Positions 47,386 through 58,185 of a stretch of 64,000 nucleotides of DNA are shown piece by piece. The translations under genes were made by a program, and so were the position numbers. This DNA is from Candidatus Blochmannia vicinus (GTDB lineage Bacteria; Pseudomonadota; Gammaproteobacteria; Enterobacterales; Enterobacteriaceae): NCBI RefSeq assembly GCF_023586525.1, contig NZ_CP097763.1, forward strand, positions 248,001-312,000, in the 5' to 3' direction. Under the pieces are notes generated by a model. That model was not told the DNA's origin, searched no databases, and saw only the letters and a program-made list of their open reading frames with translations. Every line of letters begins with the position of its first letter. Position 1 is the stretch's first letter.

Positions 47386-48471
47386 TTAGCTATAAGTGTC
47401 TTCGATAGATAGAGATACTAATTTGTGGTTTACGTTAGAAATAGTCTTTACGCATCCTATGGAGACAGGCAAAACTAAATTAAGTTGTCCTGATATTGAT
47501 TTTTTATCGCGTGTCATGTATCTTAGATAATTATTGGGTGTCATTTCTTTTGGGCCGTGTATAGGCAGACCAGCACGTATTAATAATTGTTTTATACGTT
47601 CTGCGGCGCTGTAATTGAGTTGCTTTAAACGTAAAGCAGTATTTGTTGCTATCATGATACCTGCAGCTACAGCTTCACCATGAGACCATTTTTTGTAATT
47701 TAAATAAGATTCGATGGCATGACCATAAGTGTGCCCAAGATTAAGTGAACTTCTAATACCTTGATCGTATTCATCAATTGAAACTATAGATGCTTTTAAT
47801 TCACAACAACGGCGAATACAATACATTAAAGATGATATATTTAAAATTAATAAGTTTTCTAAATTAGATTCCAACCAATTAAAAAAATCAGAATCCAGAG
47901 CAACAGCATACTTAATTATTTCAGCTAATCCAGAAGAAAACTCTTTTACAGTTAATGTACTTAAGACATCTAAATTGATAATAACAGCATTAGGTTGATG
48001 AAAGGCTCCAATCATATTTTTCCCAAGCACATGGTTGACACCAGTTTTTCCGCCAATAGATGCGTCTACTTGTGCAAGCAATGTTGTTGGGACTTGAATA
48101 AAACGTATCCCACGCTGGTATGTTGCAGCTGCAAATCCAGTGATATCTCCAATAACACCACCACCAAGTGCGATAAGTATCGTACTGCGATCGTAATTTT
48201 GCGTTAATAATTTAGTGAATATTTTATTCAGTGTTATTAAAGTTTTATTTTGTTCTCCATCTGGTAAAATTAGTTGGTCAGTGACAATACCTGCATGAGT
48301 GAGTAAATTACATAATATATTTAAGTAAATTGGCGCTACTCGATCATTGGTGATTAGTACTACTTTATCACCAGCATGTAGCGACCAAAGAGATGAGAAA
48401 TGATTAAATAATTTATCTGATATGACAACTGGATAGCTTCGTTTATGTAACTTTATGATAATTTTTTCCAT
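47386..48471 (-). CDS. aroB: 3-dehydroquinate synthase
   Basis: Second step of the shikimate pathway, converting DAHP to 3-dehydroquinate with NAD and zinc. 361 aa (362 in E. coli). ALGGGVIGDITGFAAATYQRG, QVPTTLLAQVDASIGGKTGVN, and the metal ligands Glu in ELKASIVSIDE and His in LNLGHTYGHAIE and KWSHGEAVAAG are intact. Likely co-transcribed with aroK 57 bp upstream. Confidence 0.98.
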   Translation of the reverse strand: MEKIIIKLHKRSYPVVISDKLFNHFSSLWSLHAGDKVVLITNDRVAPIYLNILCNLLTHAGIVTDQLILPDGEQNKTLITLNKIFTKLLTQNYDRSTILIALGGGVIGDITGFAAATYQRGIRFIQVPTTLLAQVDASIGGKTGVNHVLGKNMIGAFHQPNAVIINLDVLSTLTVKEFSSGLAEIIKYAVALDSDFFNWLESNLENLLILNISSLMYCIRRCCELKASIVSIDEYDQGIRSSLNLGHTYGHAIESYLNYKKWSHGEAVAAGIMIATNTALRLKQLNYSAAERIKQLLIRAGLPIHGPKEMTPNNYLRYMTRDKKSISGQLNLVLPVSIGCVKTISNVNHKLVSLSIEDTYS

Positions 48472-48527
48472 AAGAAAATTATGATAACTTTTAATTAATA
48501 ATAAATGACTAATATATGATTTGGGCG

Positions 48528-49094
48528 TTATATAGCATTCTGGTTACGAAAACTAATAATTTTACCAACGACAGTTCTGATGTTTTGTTCGTCAGTGGAA
48601 ATTTTTATATCGGCGATTTCTTCGTATAGCGGGTTTCGTTCTTTAGATAATATTTCTAACAATTCTCGAATATTTCCTGACATTGATGATGATCTTAGCA
48701 ATGGGCGTCTCTTATCATGTTGTGTTCGAATTAATTGTTTTTCAATAGTTGTTTCTAAATATATTACTAGCCCACGGGTAGCAAGATTATTTCGTGTTAT
48801 GCTAGATTTAATAGAACCACCTCCAGTAGCTAATATTATTCCCTGTTTTTTTGTTAGTTCATCGATAATTTTTTCTTCACGATCACGGAACCTAATTTCT
48901 CCCTCCACATCAAAAACCCAACTAATATTTGCCCCAGTGCGAGTTTCGATTGCTTGATCAGAATCAAAGAATTTCATATTTAGTTGGTTTGCTAATTGAC
49001 GCCCAATAGTGCTTTTTCCAGCCCCCATAGGTCCAATTAAAAAAATATTATGTTTTTTTAGTATATTGTTATTATATGAAAATAACTTCTTCAT
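48528..49094 (-). CDS. aroK: Shikimate kinase I
   Basis: Phosphorylates shikimate with ATP. 188 aa; the P-loop GPMGAGKST is at 21-29, the shikimate-binding [11 protein letters not shown] and [10 protein letters not shown] follow, then [10 protein letters not shown] and the lid RDKRRPLL-like HDKRRPLLR. It has about 15 more N-terminal residues than E. coli AroK (173 aa), and an in-frame later start is not obvious. First gene of an aroK-aroB unit. Confidence 0.97.
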   Translation of the reverse strand: MKKLFSYNNNILKKHNIFLIGPMGAGKSTIGRQLANQLNMKFFDSDQAIETRTGANISWVFDVEGEIRFRDREEKIIDELTKKQGIILATGGGSIKSSITRNNLATRGLVIYLETTIEKQLIRTQHDKRRPLLRSSSMSGNIRELLEILSKERNPLYEEIADIKISTDEQNIRTVVGKIISFRNQNAI

Positions 49095-50475
49095 CGTATA
49101 TATTTCATCGCTTTGTATTAATATTCAACTGATCTAGAAGTATACAATATAAAATATGAAGCATTTTATTACCGTATTTTTATAAATATACGTTTGATAT
49201 ATGATAACACGCTATTATTGTAATACAAATTTTTATTCGGGCGCAATGCAGAAACTTATTTCTTATTACAGGGTATAATAAGAAATAATGATCAATGTAT
49301 AGAGGTATATATCATATGTAAGTATATGTGTTGCGTTTAGTTTTGTGCTGACAGTACTTATATATAGAAAAAGTAAATACTATTTTTGTTTAGTTTTATA
49401 AATAAAATACATATATGATTTTAATGCTATTTTTATAAAGATGGCTTTTATTTAAATTAGTAATTATTATATTTAATATATTAAAAATATAACGGATAAT
49501 CTTAATAATTATGATCGTTGATATCATATTTTATGTATTTTATATAAAAATATGAAAATCAATATTCATTATTAGCCTACATATTATTGCATCTATAAGC
49601 TATAGATATATGTGTTTATTGAATTAAATGTATACTAATAATAGTAAAAATTATTTACATGTTGTGTGCGTTGTACTAACTTGGTATATTTATAATCTTA
49701 AAATACATTATTCTAATAATTATAGATAATTCTTAAACATTACAACTAAAGTAGTTTTACTGTCAGTAAGATTAGTTTATATAAAAAAAGAGATAGGATA
49801 TTATCAAATGTTTAATAATTAGAATTTAACAATTAAAATTAATTTCTTTAATTTTTTTGTTGATTATATATTGTGACATAAGTTTCTATTTATTTAGAAT
49901 TAATTGATTTTTTAGGGAGCAATTTTATAACGTGCGATGTTTGCATGGCGTTTTATGTCAGTAAAAAATCGTAGTTTATAGCCAAATAATAAAATAATCA
50001 TAAATTTTATATTAATAAACTTAATGATTTGTAAATATTTTAATTTTTTATTGTTTATATTTTAGATTAATTAATAATTAGATAGTGAAAAGATATAATT
50101 GTGCTTTATTTCGTGTTGTTTATTTTGATAGATAGTAAATTATTTAAAAATACTGGATATATAAATATATAGTTATTTAAAAATTTTATATAAATTTTCT
50201 GTCTTTATATTATTTGGTGTTTTAAAGTAAATTTGTTAATGCAATTTAAAAATTTATTTATATAATTTAAAATTTTTTTAAGTTCTATTAAATATATAGA
50301 GTATATTAATTGTATGTTATATATATATAAATGTAAAATTAATTATCAATAATACAAAAAACAATATATATTGAAAATATATAAAAATACATATAGACTT
50401 GATTGAAGTGATTTCGTGCTAAAATAAATTTTTTAGCATTATCTATAATGCAATAATTTTGGTGTATGTCATAAA
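49095..50475. other. Gene desert, divergent aroK/nfuA
   Basis: About 1.4 kb. E. coli has hofQ to hofM, mrcA, nudE, igaA, hslR, hslO, pckA, ompR, envZ, bioH and gntX between aroK and nfuA. A small less AT-rich island at about 49914-49985 is open on the minus strand (residues such as KLRFFTDIKRHANIARYKIA, then stop) but lacks a start and is not recognised. Nothing else seen. Confidence 0.55.
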
Positions 50476-51066
50476 ATGATTAATGTAACTTCTGCCGCGC
50501 AAGAACATTTTGTTAGAATTTTAAAGAACAAAACCCCAGGGACTCAGATACGAGTATTTGTAGTTGATCCAGGCACTGTTAATGCAGAATGTGGTATTTG
50601 TTTTTGTTCACCAGAAGAATTCAAGTCCAGTGATGTTATCATTGAATTTGAATTGTTTTCTATATATGTAGATCGATCGTGTACTTATTTACTTAAAGAT
50701 GCACGAATCGATATTATAGTTAATGAATTAGGCCATCAGCTTACTATTAAGGCCCCTAATGTTACTAAAAAATATAATGATACAGAAGAAAGTATGAACA
50801 GTGATTCGTTAGAGGATCAAGTAAGACATGTATTACAATTTCGAATTAATCCGCAGTTAGAGATGCATGGCGGTAGCGTATCTTTAGTGCATATTACTAA
50901 AGATTTGTTAGCTGTTATTAAATTTTATGGCGGATGCAATGGATGCGCGATGGCTAGCTATACTATAAAAGAAGGTATAGAAACTACTCTAAAGAACTTA
51001 TTTCCAGAATTAAAAGGAGTGCTAGATATTACTCAACATAAACATGATATACATTCTTATTATTAA
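50476..51066 (+). CDS. nfuA: Fe-S biogenesis protein NfuA
   Basis: Carries and delivers [4Fe-4S] clusters. 196 aa (191 in E. coli). The N-terminal degenerate A-type domain and the C-terminal Nfu domain are both present; the cluster motif is GGCNGCAM with Cys154 and Cys157. It probably receives clusters built with sulfur from IscS at the window start. Upstream gntX and bioH are gone. Confidence 0.97.
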   Translation: MINVTSAAQEHFVRILKNKTPGTQIRVFVVDPGTVNAECGICFCSPEEFKSSDVIIEFELFSIYVDRSCTYLLKDARIDIIVNELGHQLTIKAPNVTKKYNDTEESMNSDSLEDQVRHVLQFRINPQLEMHGGSVSLVHITKDLLAVIKFYGGCNGCAMASYTIKEGIETTLKNLFPELKGVLDITQHKHDIHSYY

Positions 51067-51245
51067 ATATAAGAATTTTATTGTTTCATTTAAAAATATT
51101 GGACTACAGTAGCTGTAATATTTATCATGTAATTATGATCCATTTTTTGGGGTTTTTAATATTTATAGTTTGTTGTTTTATGCTTATTTGAGATCATGTT
51201 TGCTCTAATCGTAATAGTAGTAGTACTATATAATTTTATACAAGT

Positions 51246-52352
51246 TTATAATAGTTGCCGTAACATTCTTCTTAATGGTTCAGCCGCCCCCCAAAGTAAT
51301 TGGTCACCCACGCTAAAAGCTGCAATATGTTTGTTGCTGGTATGCAATTTGCGTAGTCGACCAATTGGTATTTCAAGCGTTCCGGAAACCATTATAGGAG
51401 TTAAATTTTCTAGTGATTGTTTCATATCATTTGGAATAACTTTCACCCATTCATTATGGGACTGAATAAGTTCTTCTATTTCTGTAAGACATATATCTTT
51501 CTTAAGTTTTAAGACGAATGCTTGACTATGACAACGTAATGATCCAACACGTACACATAAACTATCTACTGTTATACTTTCGGAAGTATTGAGAATTTTA
51601 TTAGTTTCTGCTTGACCTTTCCATTCTTCTTGAGTTTGACCGTCGCACATATAATTACCAATCCATGGGATAACGTTGCCTACTAAAGGAACTTTAAAAC
51701 AATCTACTAATAAAGAATCAGTTTTGCTAAATTTAGTAATTGTATGTTCAATATCTAGAATTGTTGCCGTAGAAGAGGTTAAGAAATCAGTTACTGTATT
51801 GTACACTTGACCCATTTGTATTAATAGTTCTCTCATGGCTCGCGCTCCGTATCCAGAAGCTGCTTGATAAGTGGACGCAAAAACCCATTCAATTAAATTT
51901 TTAGAAAATAATCCACCTAAAGACATTAACATTAAACTTACAGTACAATTTCCACCTATAAATGTTTTGATGCCATTATTTAGACTTTTTTCTATAAATA
52001 CTTGGTTGACAGGATCTAAGATAATAATTGCATCATCATTCATTCTTAAAGACGAAGCGCTATCAATCCAATATCCCGCCCATCCGGTTTTTCTTAATTT
52101 TGGATAAATAATATTACTATATGTGCTACCTTGACATGTAATGATAATATCTAAGGAATTAAGAAGTTCTATATTATAAGCATCTTGTAAAAATAGTTCC
52201 TGTTTTCCTTGAATGCTTGGAGCGTATTTTCCTATTTGGGACGTAGAAAGAAACGTTGAGTGAAAATAGCTAAAATCACGTTCTTCTTGCATACGGTTCA
52301 TTAATACTGAACCTACCATTCCTCTCCAACCAACAAACCCAATATTTTTCAT
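51246..52352 (-). CDS. asd: Aspartate-semialdehyde dehydrogenase
   Basis: Reduces aspartyl phosphate to aspartate semialdehyde, the branch point to lysine, diaminopimelate, threonine and methionine; dapF in this window acts later in the same route. The ATG at 52350-52352 gives [18 protein letters not shown] and 368 aa (367 in E. coli), preceded by GAGAG. An earlier ATG six codons upstream is less likely. The catalytic cysteine is Cys136 in [11 protein letters not shown]. Confidence 0.98.
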   Translation of the reverse strand: MKNIGFVGWRGMVGSVLMNRMQEERDFSYFHSTFLSTSQIGKYAPSIQGKQELFLQDAYNIELLNSLDIIITCQGSTYSNIIYPKLRKTGWAGYWIDSASSLRMNDDAIIILDPVNQVFIEKSLNNGIKTFIGGNCTVSLMLMSLGGLFSKNLIEWVFASTYQAASGYGARAMRELLIQMGQVYNTVTDFLTSSTATILDIEHTITKFSKTDSLLVDCFKVPLVGNVIPWIGNYMCDGQTQEEWKGQAETNKILNTSESITVDSLCVRVGSLRCHSQAFVLKLKKDICLTEIEELIQSHNEWVKVIPNDMKQSLENLTPIMVSGTLEIPIGRLRKLHTSNKHIAAFSVGDQLLWGAAEPLRRMLRQLL

Positions 52353-52587
52353 TATTAATCTCTCAATCATTATTAAATGTTGTCATAAAAACATATGTAT
52401 TGCAAGTATTGTAAGATATTAAACATTTATTAAAATATGCTGTATATTGTAAAAATTATTTGTACAAGTGTGTGTACGATACATTATGAACAATCTGGCA
52501 TGATGATATGCTTATGATAATATTTATAATTTACTGTATAACAAGCATGATGTATATAAAATATAAATAACTATTAGGAAAATAATA

Positions 52588-53181
52588 ATGAATGAAATGA
52601 TATCAGCTACAGTTTTGTTATTTTTAATTATGGATCCTATTGGAAATTTACCAATTTTTATGTCGATATTAAAAGGTTTAGAACCAAAACGGCGCCAAAT
52701 TATAATAATTCGAGAAATGGTGATTGCTTTATTATTAATGTTAGGATTTTTATTTGTTGGAGAACACATTTTAATTTTTCTTAATTTGCATACAGAAACA
52801 GTTTCTATTTCTGGCGGTATTGTTTTATTTTTAATTGCCATAAAAATGATATTTCCTTCAGAAGAGGGAAATAGTACGGGTGTTTCAGAGGGAGAAGAAC
52901 CTTTTTTAGTTCCGCTTGCTATTCCTTTGGTTGCGGGTCCTTCGATTTTAGCAACCTTATTACTACTATCTCACCAATATCCTCAGCAAATTGATTTGTT
53001 AATTTTAGCATTGATTATTGCCTGGGGGTTATCCATGTTAATTTTGATGTTATCTAATATATTTTCTCGTTTATTAGGAAGTAAAGGTATCAGTGCTTTG
53101 GAGAGATTAATGGGCTTGTTGTTAGTAATGATTTCTACTCAAATGTTGCTTGATGGAATACATAGTTATTTATGTACATGA
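52588..53181 (+). CDS. yhgN: MarC-family inner-membrane protein YhgN
   Basis: Membrane protein of unknown substrate. The 197 aa align end to end with E. coli YhgN: MNEMISATVLLFLIMDPIGNLPIFMS, KRRQIIIIREM, ETVSISGGIVLFLIAIKMIFP, VPLAIPLVAGPSILATL and ERLMGLLLVMISTQMLLDGI. About six membrane segments. AGGAAAAT lies before the start. It neighbours asd as in E. coli. A 105-codon frame antisense to it is a shadow. Confidence 0.95.
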   Translation: MNEMISATVLLFLIMDPIGNLPIFMSILKGLEPKRRQIIIIREMVIALLLMLGFLFVGEHILIFLNLHTETVSISGGIVLFLIAIKMIFPSEEGNSTGVSEGEEPFLVPLAIPLVAGPSILATLLLLSHQYPQQIDLLILALIIAWGLSMLILMLSNIFSRLLGSKGISALERLMGLLLVMISTQMLLDGIHSYLCT

Positions 53182-53662
53182 TTATTAAAAATTATTATGT
53201 ATTATATAAGTAGATTGTAATATTGGTTCTATTTTTAATAGATTATTTCAAATTCATTGATAATAAATATTTTTAGAAGTTAAACAAAAAATAAAATTTT
53301 AAAAAATTAAATTTTATTATATTTATAAAATAATGATTATTATATAAATTTTACAATTTTACATCTTAAATCAATTTTTTAATAAAATATATTATCGCAA
53401 AGTATATAATATAATAACCATATGTATATACATTTATATTAGATAAATATAAGTTGGTCATTCTATGTACAAGTCTGTTATGAATTGATAAAATTATAGT
53501 TGTTATTTGAATGTAGAATATTATTTTTAACGAAAGAATATAGTTAATATTGTTAATATGAATATAAAGTTATTACATATTTAACATGGCCTTGAAAAAA
53601 CTAGTGGTTTATAGAGTAAGGATATATACCCCTATGGGTTTGATAAAATGTTGAAAAAATAA
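53182..53662. other. Intergenic at ancestral segment junction, yhgN-yigL
   Basis: About 480 bp between genes that are far apart in E. coli. A less AT-rich patch at 53585-53650 contains a 22-codon frame starting at ATGGCC (53586) without a ribosome site; I do not call it a gene. Confidence 0.5.
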
Positions 53663-53675
53663 TTATTTTATCAAA
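53639..53675. terminator. 11-bp hairpin at yigL stop
   Basis: TTTGATAAAAT (53639-53649) and its exact complement (53665-53675), loop of 15 nt. It overlaps the yigL stop codon. No T-run, so a weak terminator at best. Confidence 0.4.
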
Positions 53676-54490
53676 GATATATTAGGTAGTTTATTGAGAT
53701 AAAGACGTTTTAAATAGTGGGGAACTGCATCATTTTTATTATTTCCAATAATTTCTAGTAATGGAAGTGTATCTTTTAGTCGTTGTTGTGCGTTACTCAT
53801 TATACACCCTTTTCCTGTCATTGATAACATTTCTTTGTCGTTCATACCATCACCAAATGAGATGCAATCTTTAAGTTGATATCCTAATAATTTAACCACT
53901 TGCGCCAAAGCATGGCCTTTAGAAACTCCTCCTGGCATTACTTCAAGGCATGTTGGAAGTGAAAAACTAATATTAACATGATGATTCCATCGTGCGTTTA
54001 ATTCCTTTTCTAAAGATAATAACCGTTGGCAATTATTACTAGTAAAATATACTTTACAGATCTTATCTAAGGATAATGTATCTTTCTGATAAATACAATA
54101 ATTAGATTCATATCCGTTAGTAAAATAATTTTGATTTGATACTGATCGATTGATCAACCACTGATCATTGCGGAAAATATTAGTAATAATTTCAGAATCA
54201 TAATGTGCTACGGATAGTAAGTCAGAGACAATTGCTGTCTCTAAATTATAAGAGGAAATTAATTTTCCATCAGCATTGTGTATTCTGGCTCCATTAGAAG
54301 TAATCATGTAGATGTTGATTTTTAAATTATCACGGATGCTCATGACATTTGTGTGATGTCGGCCGGTAGCAAAAATAAAATGAATTTTATGATCAGTTAA
54401 TAGTTTCAAAATCTTTTTAGTGAAGGGTGTTAATCGGTGATTTGGTGTTAGCAGGGTGCCGTCTAAATCAGACGCAACGATGCGAAACAT
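53663..54490 (-). CDS. yigL: HAD-family phosphatase YigL (Cof type)
   Basis: Sugar-phosphate / pyridoxal-phosphate phosphatase. 275 aa (266 in E. coli). HAD motif I ASDLDGTLL with Asp8 and Asp10, the FATGRHH motif II, and motif IV ISFGDGMNDKEMLSM with GCIMSNAQQRLKD. NVSFSLPTCLEVMPGGVSKGHAL is specific for the YigL group. In E. coli it is a few genes from corA, consistent with its place here. Confidence 0.93.
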   Translation of the reverse strand: MFRIVASDLDGTLLTPNHRLTPFTKKILKLLTDHKIHFIFATGRHHTNVMSIRDNLKINIYMITSNGARIHNADGKLISSYNLETAIVSDLLSVAHYDSEIITNIFRNDQWLINRSVSNQNYFTNGYESNYCIYQKDTLSLDKICKVYFTSNNCQRLLSLEKELNARWNHHVNISFSLPTCLEVMPGGVSKGHALAQVVKLLGYQLKDCISFGDGMNDKEMLSMTGKGCIMSNAQQRLKDTLPLLEIIGNNKNDAVPHYLKRLYLNKLPNISLIK

Positions 54491-54754
54491 TTGTACCTCG
54501 CTTTATTTTTTATTAAAGTTTGCAATTATAGCGATGATTATACACCAATAATTATAATATAATATCAATAAAATTTTGATATATTATGGATATTATTTTA
54601 AATATTGATTTATTGCACGTTATTTTCAGCAACATTGTTATTTGAATAATACAATGTTCTTATATGGAGATATTTTTTAAAAATATTTAAATTTATTGAA
54701 ATTAATATTTATTTGTAAAATTCTATAAACAGTATTATTGTTGTTATTAATGAT

Positions 54755-55699
54755 TTATAACCAATTTTTATATTTAAAATAGATATACGGAGCTAATCCT
54801 GCTAAAATCATTAAAATAATGGCGCTAGGATAACCAAATGACCACTGCAATTCTGGCATAAATTCAAAATTCATTCCATAACTGGATGCTATTAAAGTTG
54901 GAGGTAAAAAAACTACTGAAAAAATTTTTATGATTCTATTTTGTTCGATATTAATAAACCCCATCGCTGATTGAGTTAAAGAACTAATCTGATGAAATAC
55001 GTATTCGTTGTGGGGTAACAATAATGCAATATCGTTCAAAATTTCCTTAGCATATTGTCGTTGTGTTATGGGCAGTTTCACTTTGCGTATTAAAAATTTT
55101 ATTGCTCTTTCAGAATCTAGTAAATTAACACGAATTTTCCAGCCTATGTTTTCTAATGCAGCTAAATCAGAAAGCGCATGGTCATATTCATCAATTTGTT
55201 GTCCATTCATGATGACAAAACTTAATGTTTCTAAAGTGGAGTAAATATGCTCTATTTTGTTTGCTAGATCGTCAATTTTTACTTCAAATAAATTTAATAA
55301 TAATTCATAGGCGTTTCCATCTATTAACAAATGATTATGCAAGTATTGTTGATATGTATAAAATGCTGGAAATTCTTCTTTTCGTGAAGTGAATAGACAT
55401 CCATTATATATGGTAAAGGATACAATAGAGTTATTTATTTGTTCTTTTTCGTCATATGAAAAGAAAAAAGAACGGATATGTAGTCCATTTTTATCTTGAA
55501 AAAAACGTATAGTTTTATTGATATCTTTTAGTTTAAAAAAATTTATTTTTTGGTGAAGTAATATATTTTGTATATAACTGTATTCATCGTTATTTGGATT
55601 TATTACATCTACCCAAACAATATTGTTTAAAAATGATATTTTTTCTTTTTCATCAACGCGGAGTAAATGATTATTTTTTAATTGAAATATGTTAAACAT
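54755..55699 (-). CDS. corA: Magnesium/cobalt transporter CorA
   Basis: Pentameric inner-membrane channel for magnesium uptake. 314 aa (316 in E. coli). The long N-terminal cytosolic part is followed by the selectivity signature YGMNF (Gly275-Met276-Asn277), MPEL, and a second membrane segment (about 290-307) ending in the basic YFKYKNWL tail. The first membrane segment is about 255-273. Adjacent to uvrD as in E. coli apart from the missing yigE/yigF. Confidence 0.97.
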   Translation of the reverse strand: MFNIFQLKNNHLLRVDEKEKISFLNNIVWVDVINPNNDEYSYIQNILLHQKINFFKLKDINKTIRFFQDKNGLHIRSFFFSYDEKEQINNSIVSFTIYNGCLFTSRKEEFPAFYTYQQYLHNHLLIDGNAYELLLNLFEVKIDDLANKIEHIYSTLETLSFVIMNGQQIDEYDHALSDLAALENIGWKIRVNLLDSERAIKFLIRKVKLPITQRQYAKEILNDIALLLPHNEYVFHQISSLTQSAMGFINIEQNRIIKIFSVVFLPPTLIASSYGMNFEFMPELQWSFGYPSAIILMILAGLAPYIYFKYKNWL

Positions 55700-56171
55700 A
55701 TATCATTTTTCCTTAACGATACAAAACAAGAATACATTAGATCACAATAATTAAGATTAGATAATAAATAGTTATTCTCCTTATATAATTTTTGTAATGA
55801 TATATTACATAATAGAAAATAATTACAAAAATTGTTGTCAGGTATTAAGTATCAAAATATCTATAACGATTCAAATAATTTGTAGGAATTTATCTATTTG
55901 ATTATAAATATTATTATCATGATAGTGAATTAAATATTCTTCATTGTGAAAGTATTATAAATTAAATTTAGAGATTGTCTGCGTGTATAGTTATTCCTAA
56001 GCATAAAAGGAGATTTGCAAATTTCTAGTTTTTAACGAAAATAAAATAATATAGGTGTGTTTGTATTATATAATAATTCAATAAAATTAGGATATTAACT
56101 TTCAGAAAATTTAAATATAATAGAAATATAAATTTATAAAAAATAGTAACATGTATTTCTGATAAGAAATA
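55700..56171. other. Intergenic, uvrD-corA
   Basis: About 470 bp of AT-rich DNA. A small hairpin ATTTCT/AGAAAT is located at 56155-56170 just after the uvrD stop. No gene recognised and no coding remnant for the missing UvrD C-terminus. Confidence 0.5.
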
Positions 56172-58121
56172 TTAAGACACTTCTAAACAATCTATTGGTA
56201 ATTCGTTAATAAATCTAGACGGTGATTGAATTATTGTTTCTTTTCCATAGACATGACGGGTTTCTGAATAACTAATTGTTAATTTATGCATAGCGCGTGT
56301 GATGCCGACATAAATTAATCTACGCTCTTCTTCTAATAGCTCTTTATTAGTCAAAGCAACATAACTTGGGCAAATTCCTTCTTCTAGTCCTACAATAAAT
56401 ACCTGGGAAAATTCTAATCCTTTTGCAGCATGTAGTGTCATTAATTGAACTGAATCTGTATGTGAATTAGATAAATTTTCTTCGAATTCTAAAGAAATAT
56501 ATGACAAAAATTGTTGTAATGGAGACTCATGTATTGTTGATTCTAATGAATTGTCATATTGTTTGCTCATTATAATTAGCTCTTGAATATTGTGTATATG
56601 TTCATGATACGTTGGTATCGACGTTTTTTCTTTATATGTGTTCCATAATCCGACTTGTCTAATAATATGATAAATTTGTTCGTGTAAGGGCAATATAGTT
56701 AAAATTTGTTTTTTTAATGAATCTATTAATGTAATAAATTTTTTTAGAGCAATAGCAGATTTTCCTTTAATAATCTTTTTGTTTGAAATAAATAAGCTAC
56801 TGTCCCATAGACTTAAATGATTTAAATTAGCGTATTTATTTATACTTTCTAAAGTACGTGGCCCAATTCCTCTATTAGGTGTATTAATTATTCGCATATA
56901 AGCAATATTATTATTTTGATTAATAATAAATTTTAAATAAGCCATGATATCTTTAATTTCTTTACGTTCAAAAAATTTTATTCCTCCATATATTTGATGA
57001 GGCACATTTTTTTTTGATAGAATTTCTTCCAATAAACGAGATTGAAAATTATTGCGATATAAAATAGCGCATTCATTGAGTGAACCATGTTTTTTTTTCC
57101 AATTTATTAAATTGTTTGCTACAAATAAAGCTTCATCTGCTGAGTTAAAAGCACAATAAACAGAAATTGCATCCCCTTTGTTTTCGCGTGTCCATAATTT
57201 TTTTTTTAGACGTGTGTGATTTTTACAAATAAGAGCGTTGGCAGCTTTCAAAATATTATTAGTAGAACGATAATTTTGTTCTAATGTAATAATTCGTACA
57301 TTTTTAAAATCTTCTAAAAATCTTTGAAAATTTTTTACTTGTGCCCCTCTCCAACCATAAATAGATTGATCATCATCACCAACAATCATTAAATTATTAC
57401 TTTCCCTTGACAACAGGCATAACCAATCATATTGTATTTTATTAGTATCTTGAAATTCATCTACTAAAATATTAGTAAATCGTTTTTGATAATAATGCAA
57501 AATATTTGGATAATTTAAACATAGCAAATATGCGCGTTCTAATAATTCATTAAAATCTATTAACCCAGAACGGTGACATATATCACGATAAGATTGATAA
57601 AGTCGTATCCATGTCGTTTTTATTGAATTATTATTTATATTAGTATTTTGAATGTCTGAAATTTTATTTTTTTCTGTATTGACATAATGCATAGCCTGAT
57701 GCACGCTGTATTTTTTTTCATTTAAATTAAGAGAACGTATTAATTGTTTTAAAAGTCGAATTTGATCATTCTTGTCAAGGATTTGAAAATCTTTTGGTAA
57801 ATTTGCATTTATATAATGAGTGCGTAACAAATGATTTGCTAATCCATGAAAAGTACTAATCCATATATCACTTTTTTTTTGAACACCAATTAAAGATTGA
57901 ACACGATTACGCATAACTAAAGCAGATTTGTTTGTAAAAGTTACCGCCATTATTGACCATGGTGTGCATTTTTTTACTAGTTGCAGCCAAGCAATACGAT
58001 TCACTAATACCCGAGTTTTTCCGCTTCCGGCTCCAGACAATACCAATATATTTTTGTCATTAGAAGTGACTGCTTCTTTTTGTTTATCATTTAGTTTGCT
58101 AAGAATATTAGAAATATTCAT
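56172..58121 (-). CDS. uvrD: DNA helicase II (UvrD), C-terminal domain missing
   Basis: Superfamily 1 3'-5' helicase for mismatch and excision repair. 649 aa against 720 in E. coli. Motif I GAGSGKT (30-36), AVTFTNKSA, motif II VDEFQDTNKIQ, DDDQSIYGWRGAQV, QNYRSTNNIL, and motif VI VGITRAMHKL are intact. The protein stops at PSRFINELPIDCLEVS, exactly where the core ends; the linker and Tudor-like domain, reported to bind RNA polymerase in E. coli, are absent. Position between corA and yigB and sequence favour UvrD over Rep. Confidence 0.96.
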   Translation of the reverse strand: MNISNILSKLNDKQKEAVTSNDKNILVLSGAGSGKTRVLVNRIAWLQLVKKCTPWSIMAVTFTNKSALVMRNRVQSLIGVQKKSDIWISTFHGLANHLLRTHYINANLPKDFQILDKNDQIRLLKQLIRSLNLNEKKYSVHQAMHYVNTEKNKISDIQNTNINNNSIKTTWIRLYQSYRDICHRSGLIDFNELLERAYLLCLNYPNILHYYQKRFTNILVDEFQDTNKIQYDWLCLLSRESNNLMIVGDDDQSIYGWRGAQVKNFQRFLEDFKNVRIITLEQNYRSTNNILKAANALICKNHTRLKKKLWTRENKGDAISVYCAFNSADEALFVANNLINWKKKHGSLNECAILYRNNFQSRLLEEILSKKNVPHQIYGGIKFFERKEIKDIMAYLKFIINQNNNIAYMRIINTPNRGIGPRTLESINKYANLNHLSLWDSSLFISNKKIIKGKSAIALKKFITLIDSLKKQILTILPLHEQIYHIIRQVGLWNTYKEKTSIPTYHEHIHNIQELIIMSKQYDNSLESTIHESPLQQFLSYISLEFEENLSNSHTDSVQLMTLHAAKGLEFSQVFIVGLEEGICPSYVALTNKELLEEERRLIYVGITRAMHKLTISYSETRHVYGKETIIQSPSRFINELPIDCLEVS

Positions 58122-58139
58122 AAAGTATTGAAATATATG

Positions 58140-58159
58140 TTTATAATAATTATTATAAA
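58140..58159. repeat. 20-bp perfect palindrome upstream of uvrD
   Basis: TTTATAATAATTATTATAAA equals its own reverse complement and lies 18 bp before the uvrD start. Immediately beyond, GTTATTAAT and ATTAATAAC flank GTA (58165-58185). Possible operator or chance AT palindrome. Confidence 0.4.
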
Positions 58160-58185
58160 GTACGTTATTAATGTAATTAATAACA

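Noticed and set aside
48580..48957. 125-codon plus-strand frame
   Set aside because: Antisense to aroK.
52524..52841. 105-codon minus-strand frame
   Set aside because: Antisense to yhgN, which aligns end to end with its family.
53586..53654. 22-codon frame starting ATGGCC before yigL
   Set aside because: No ribosome site, no recognisable composition or partner; kept only as part of the spacer description.
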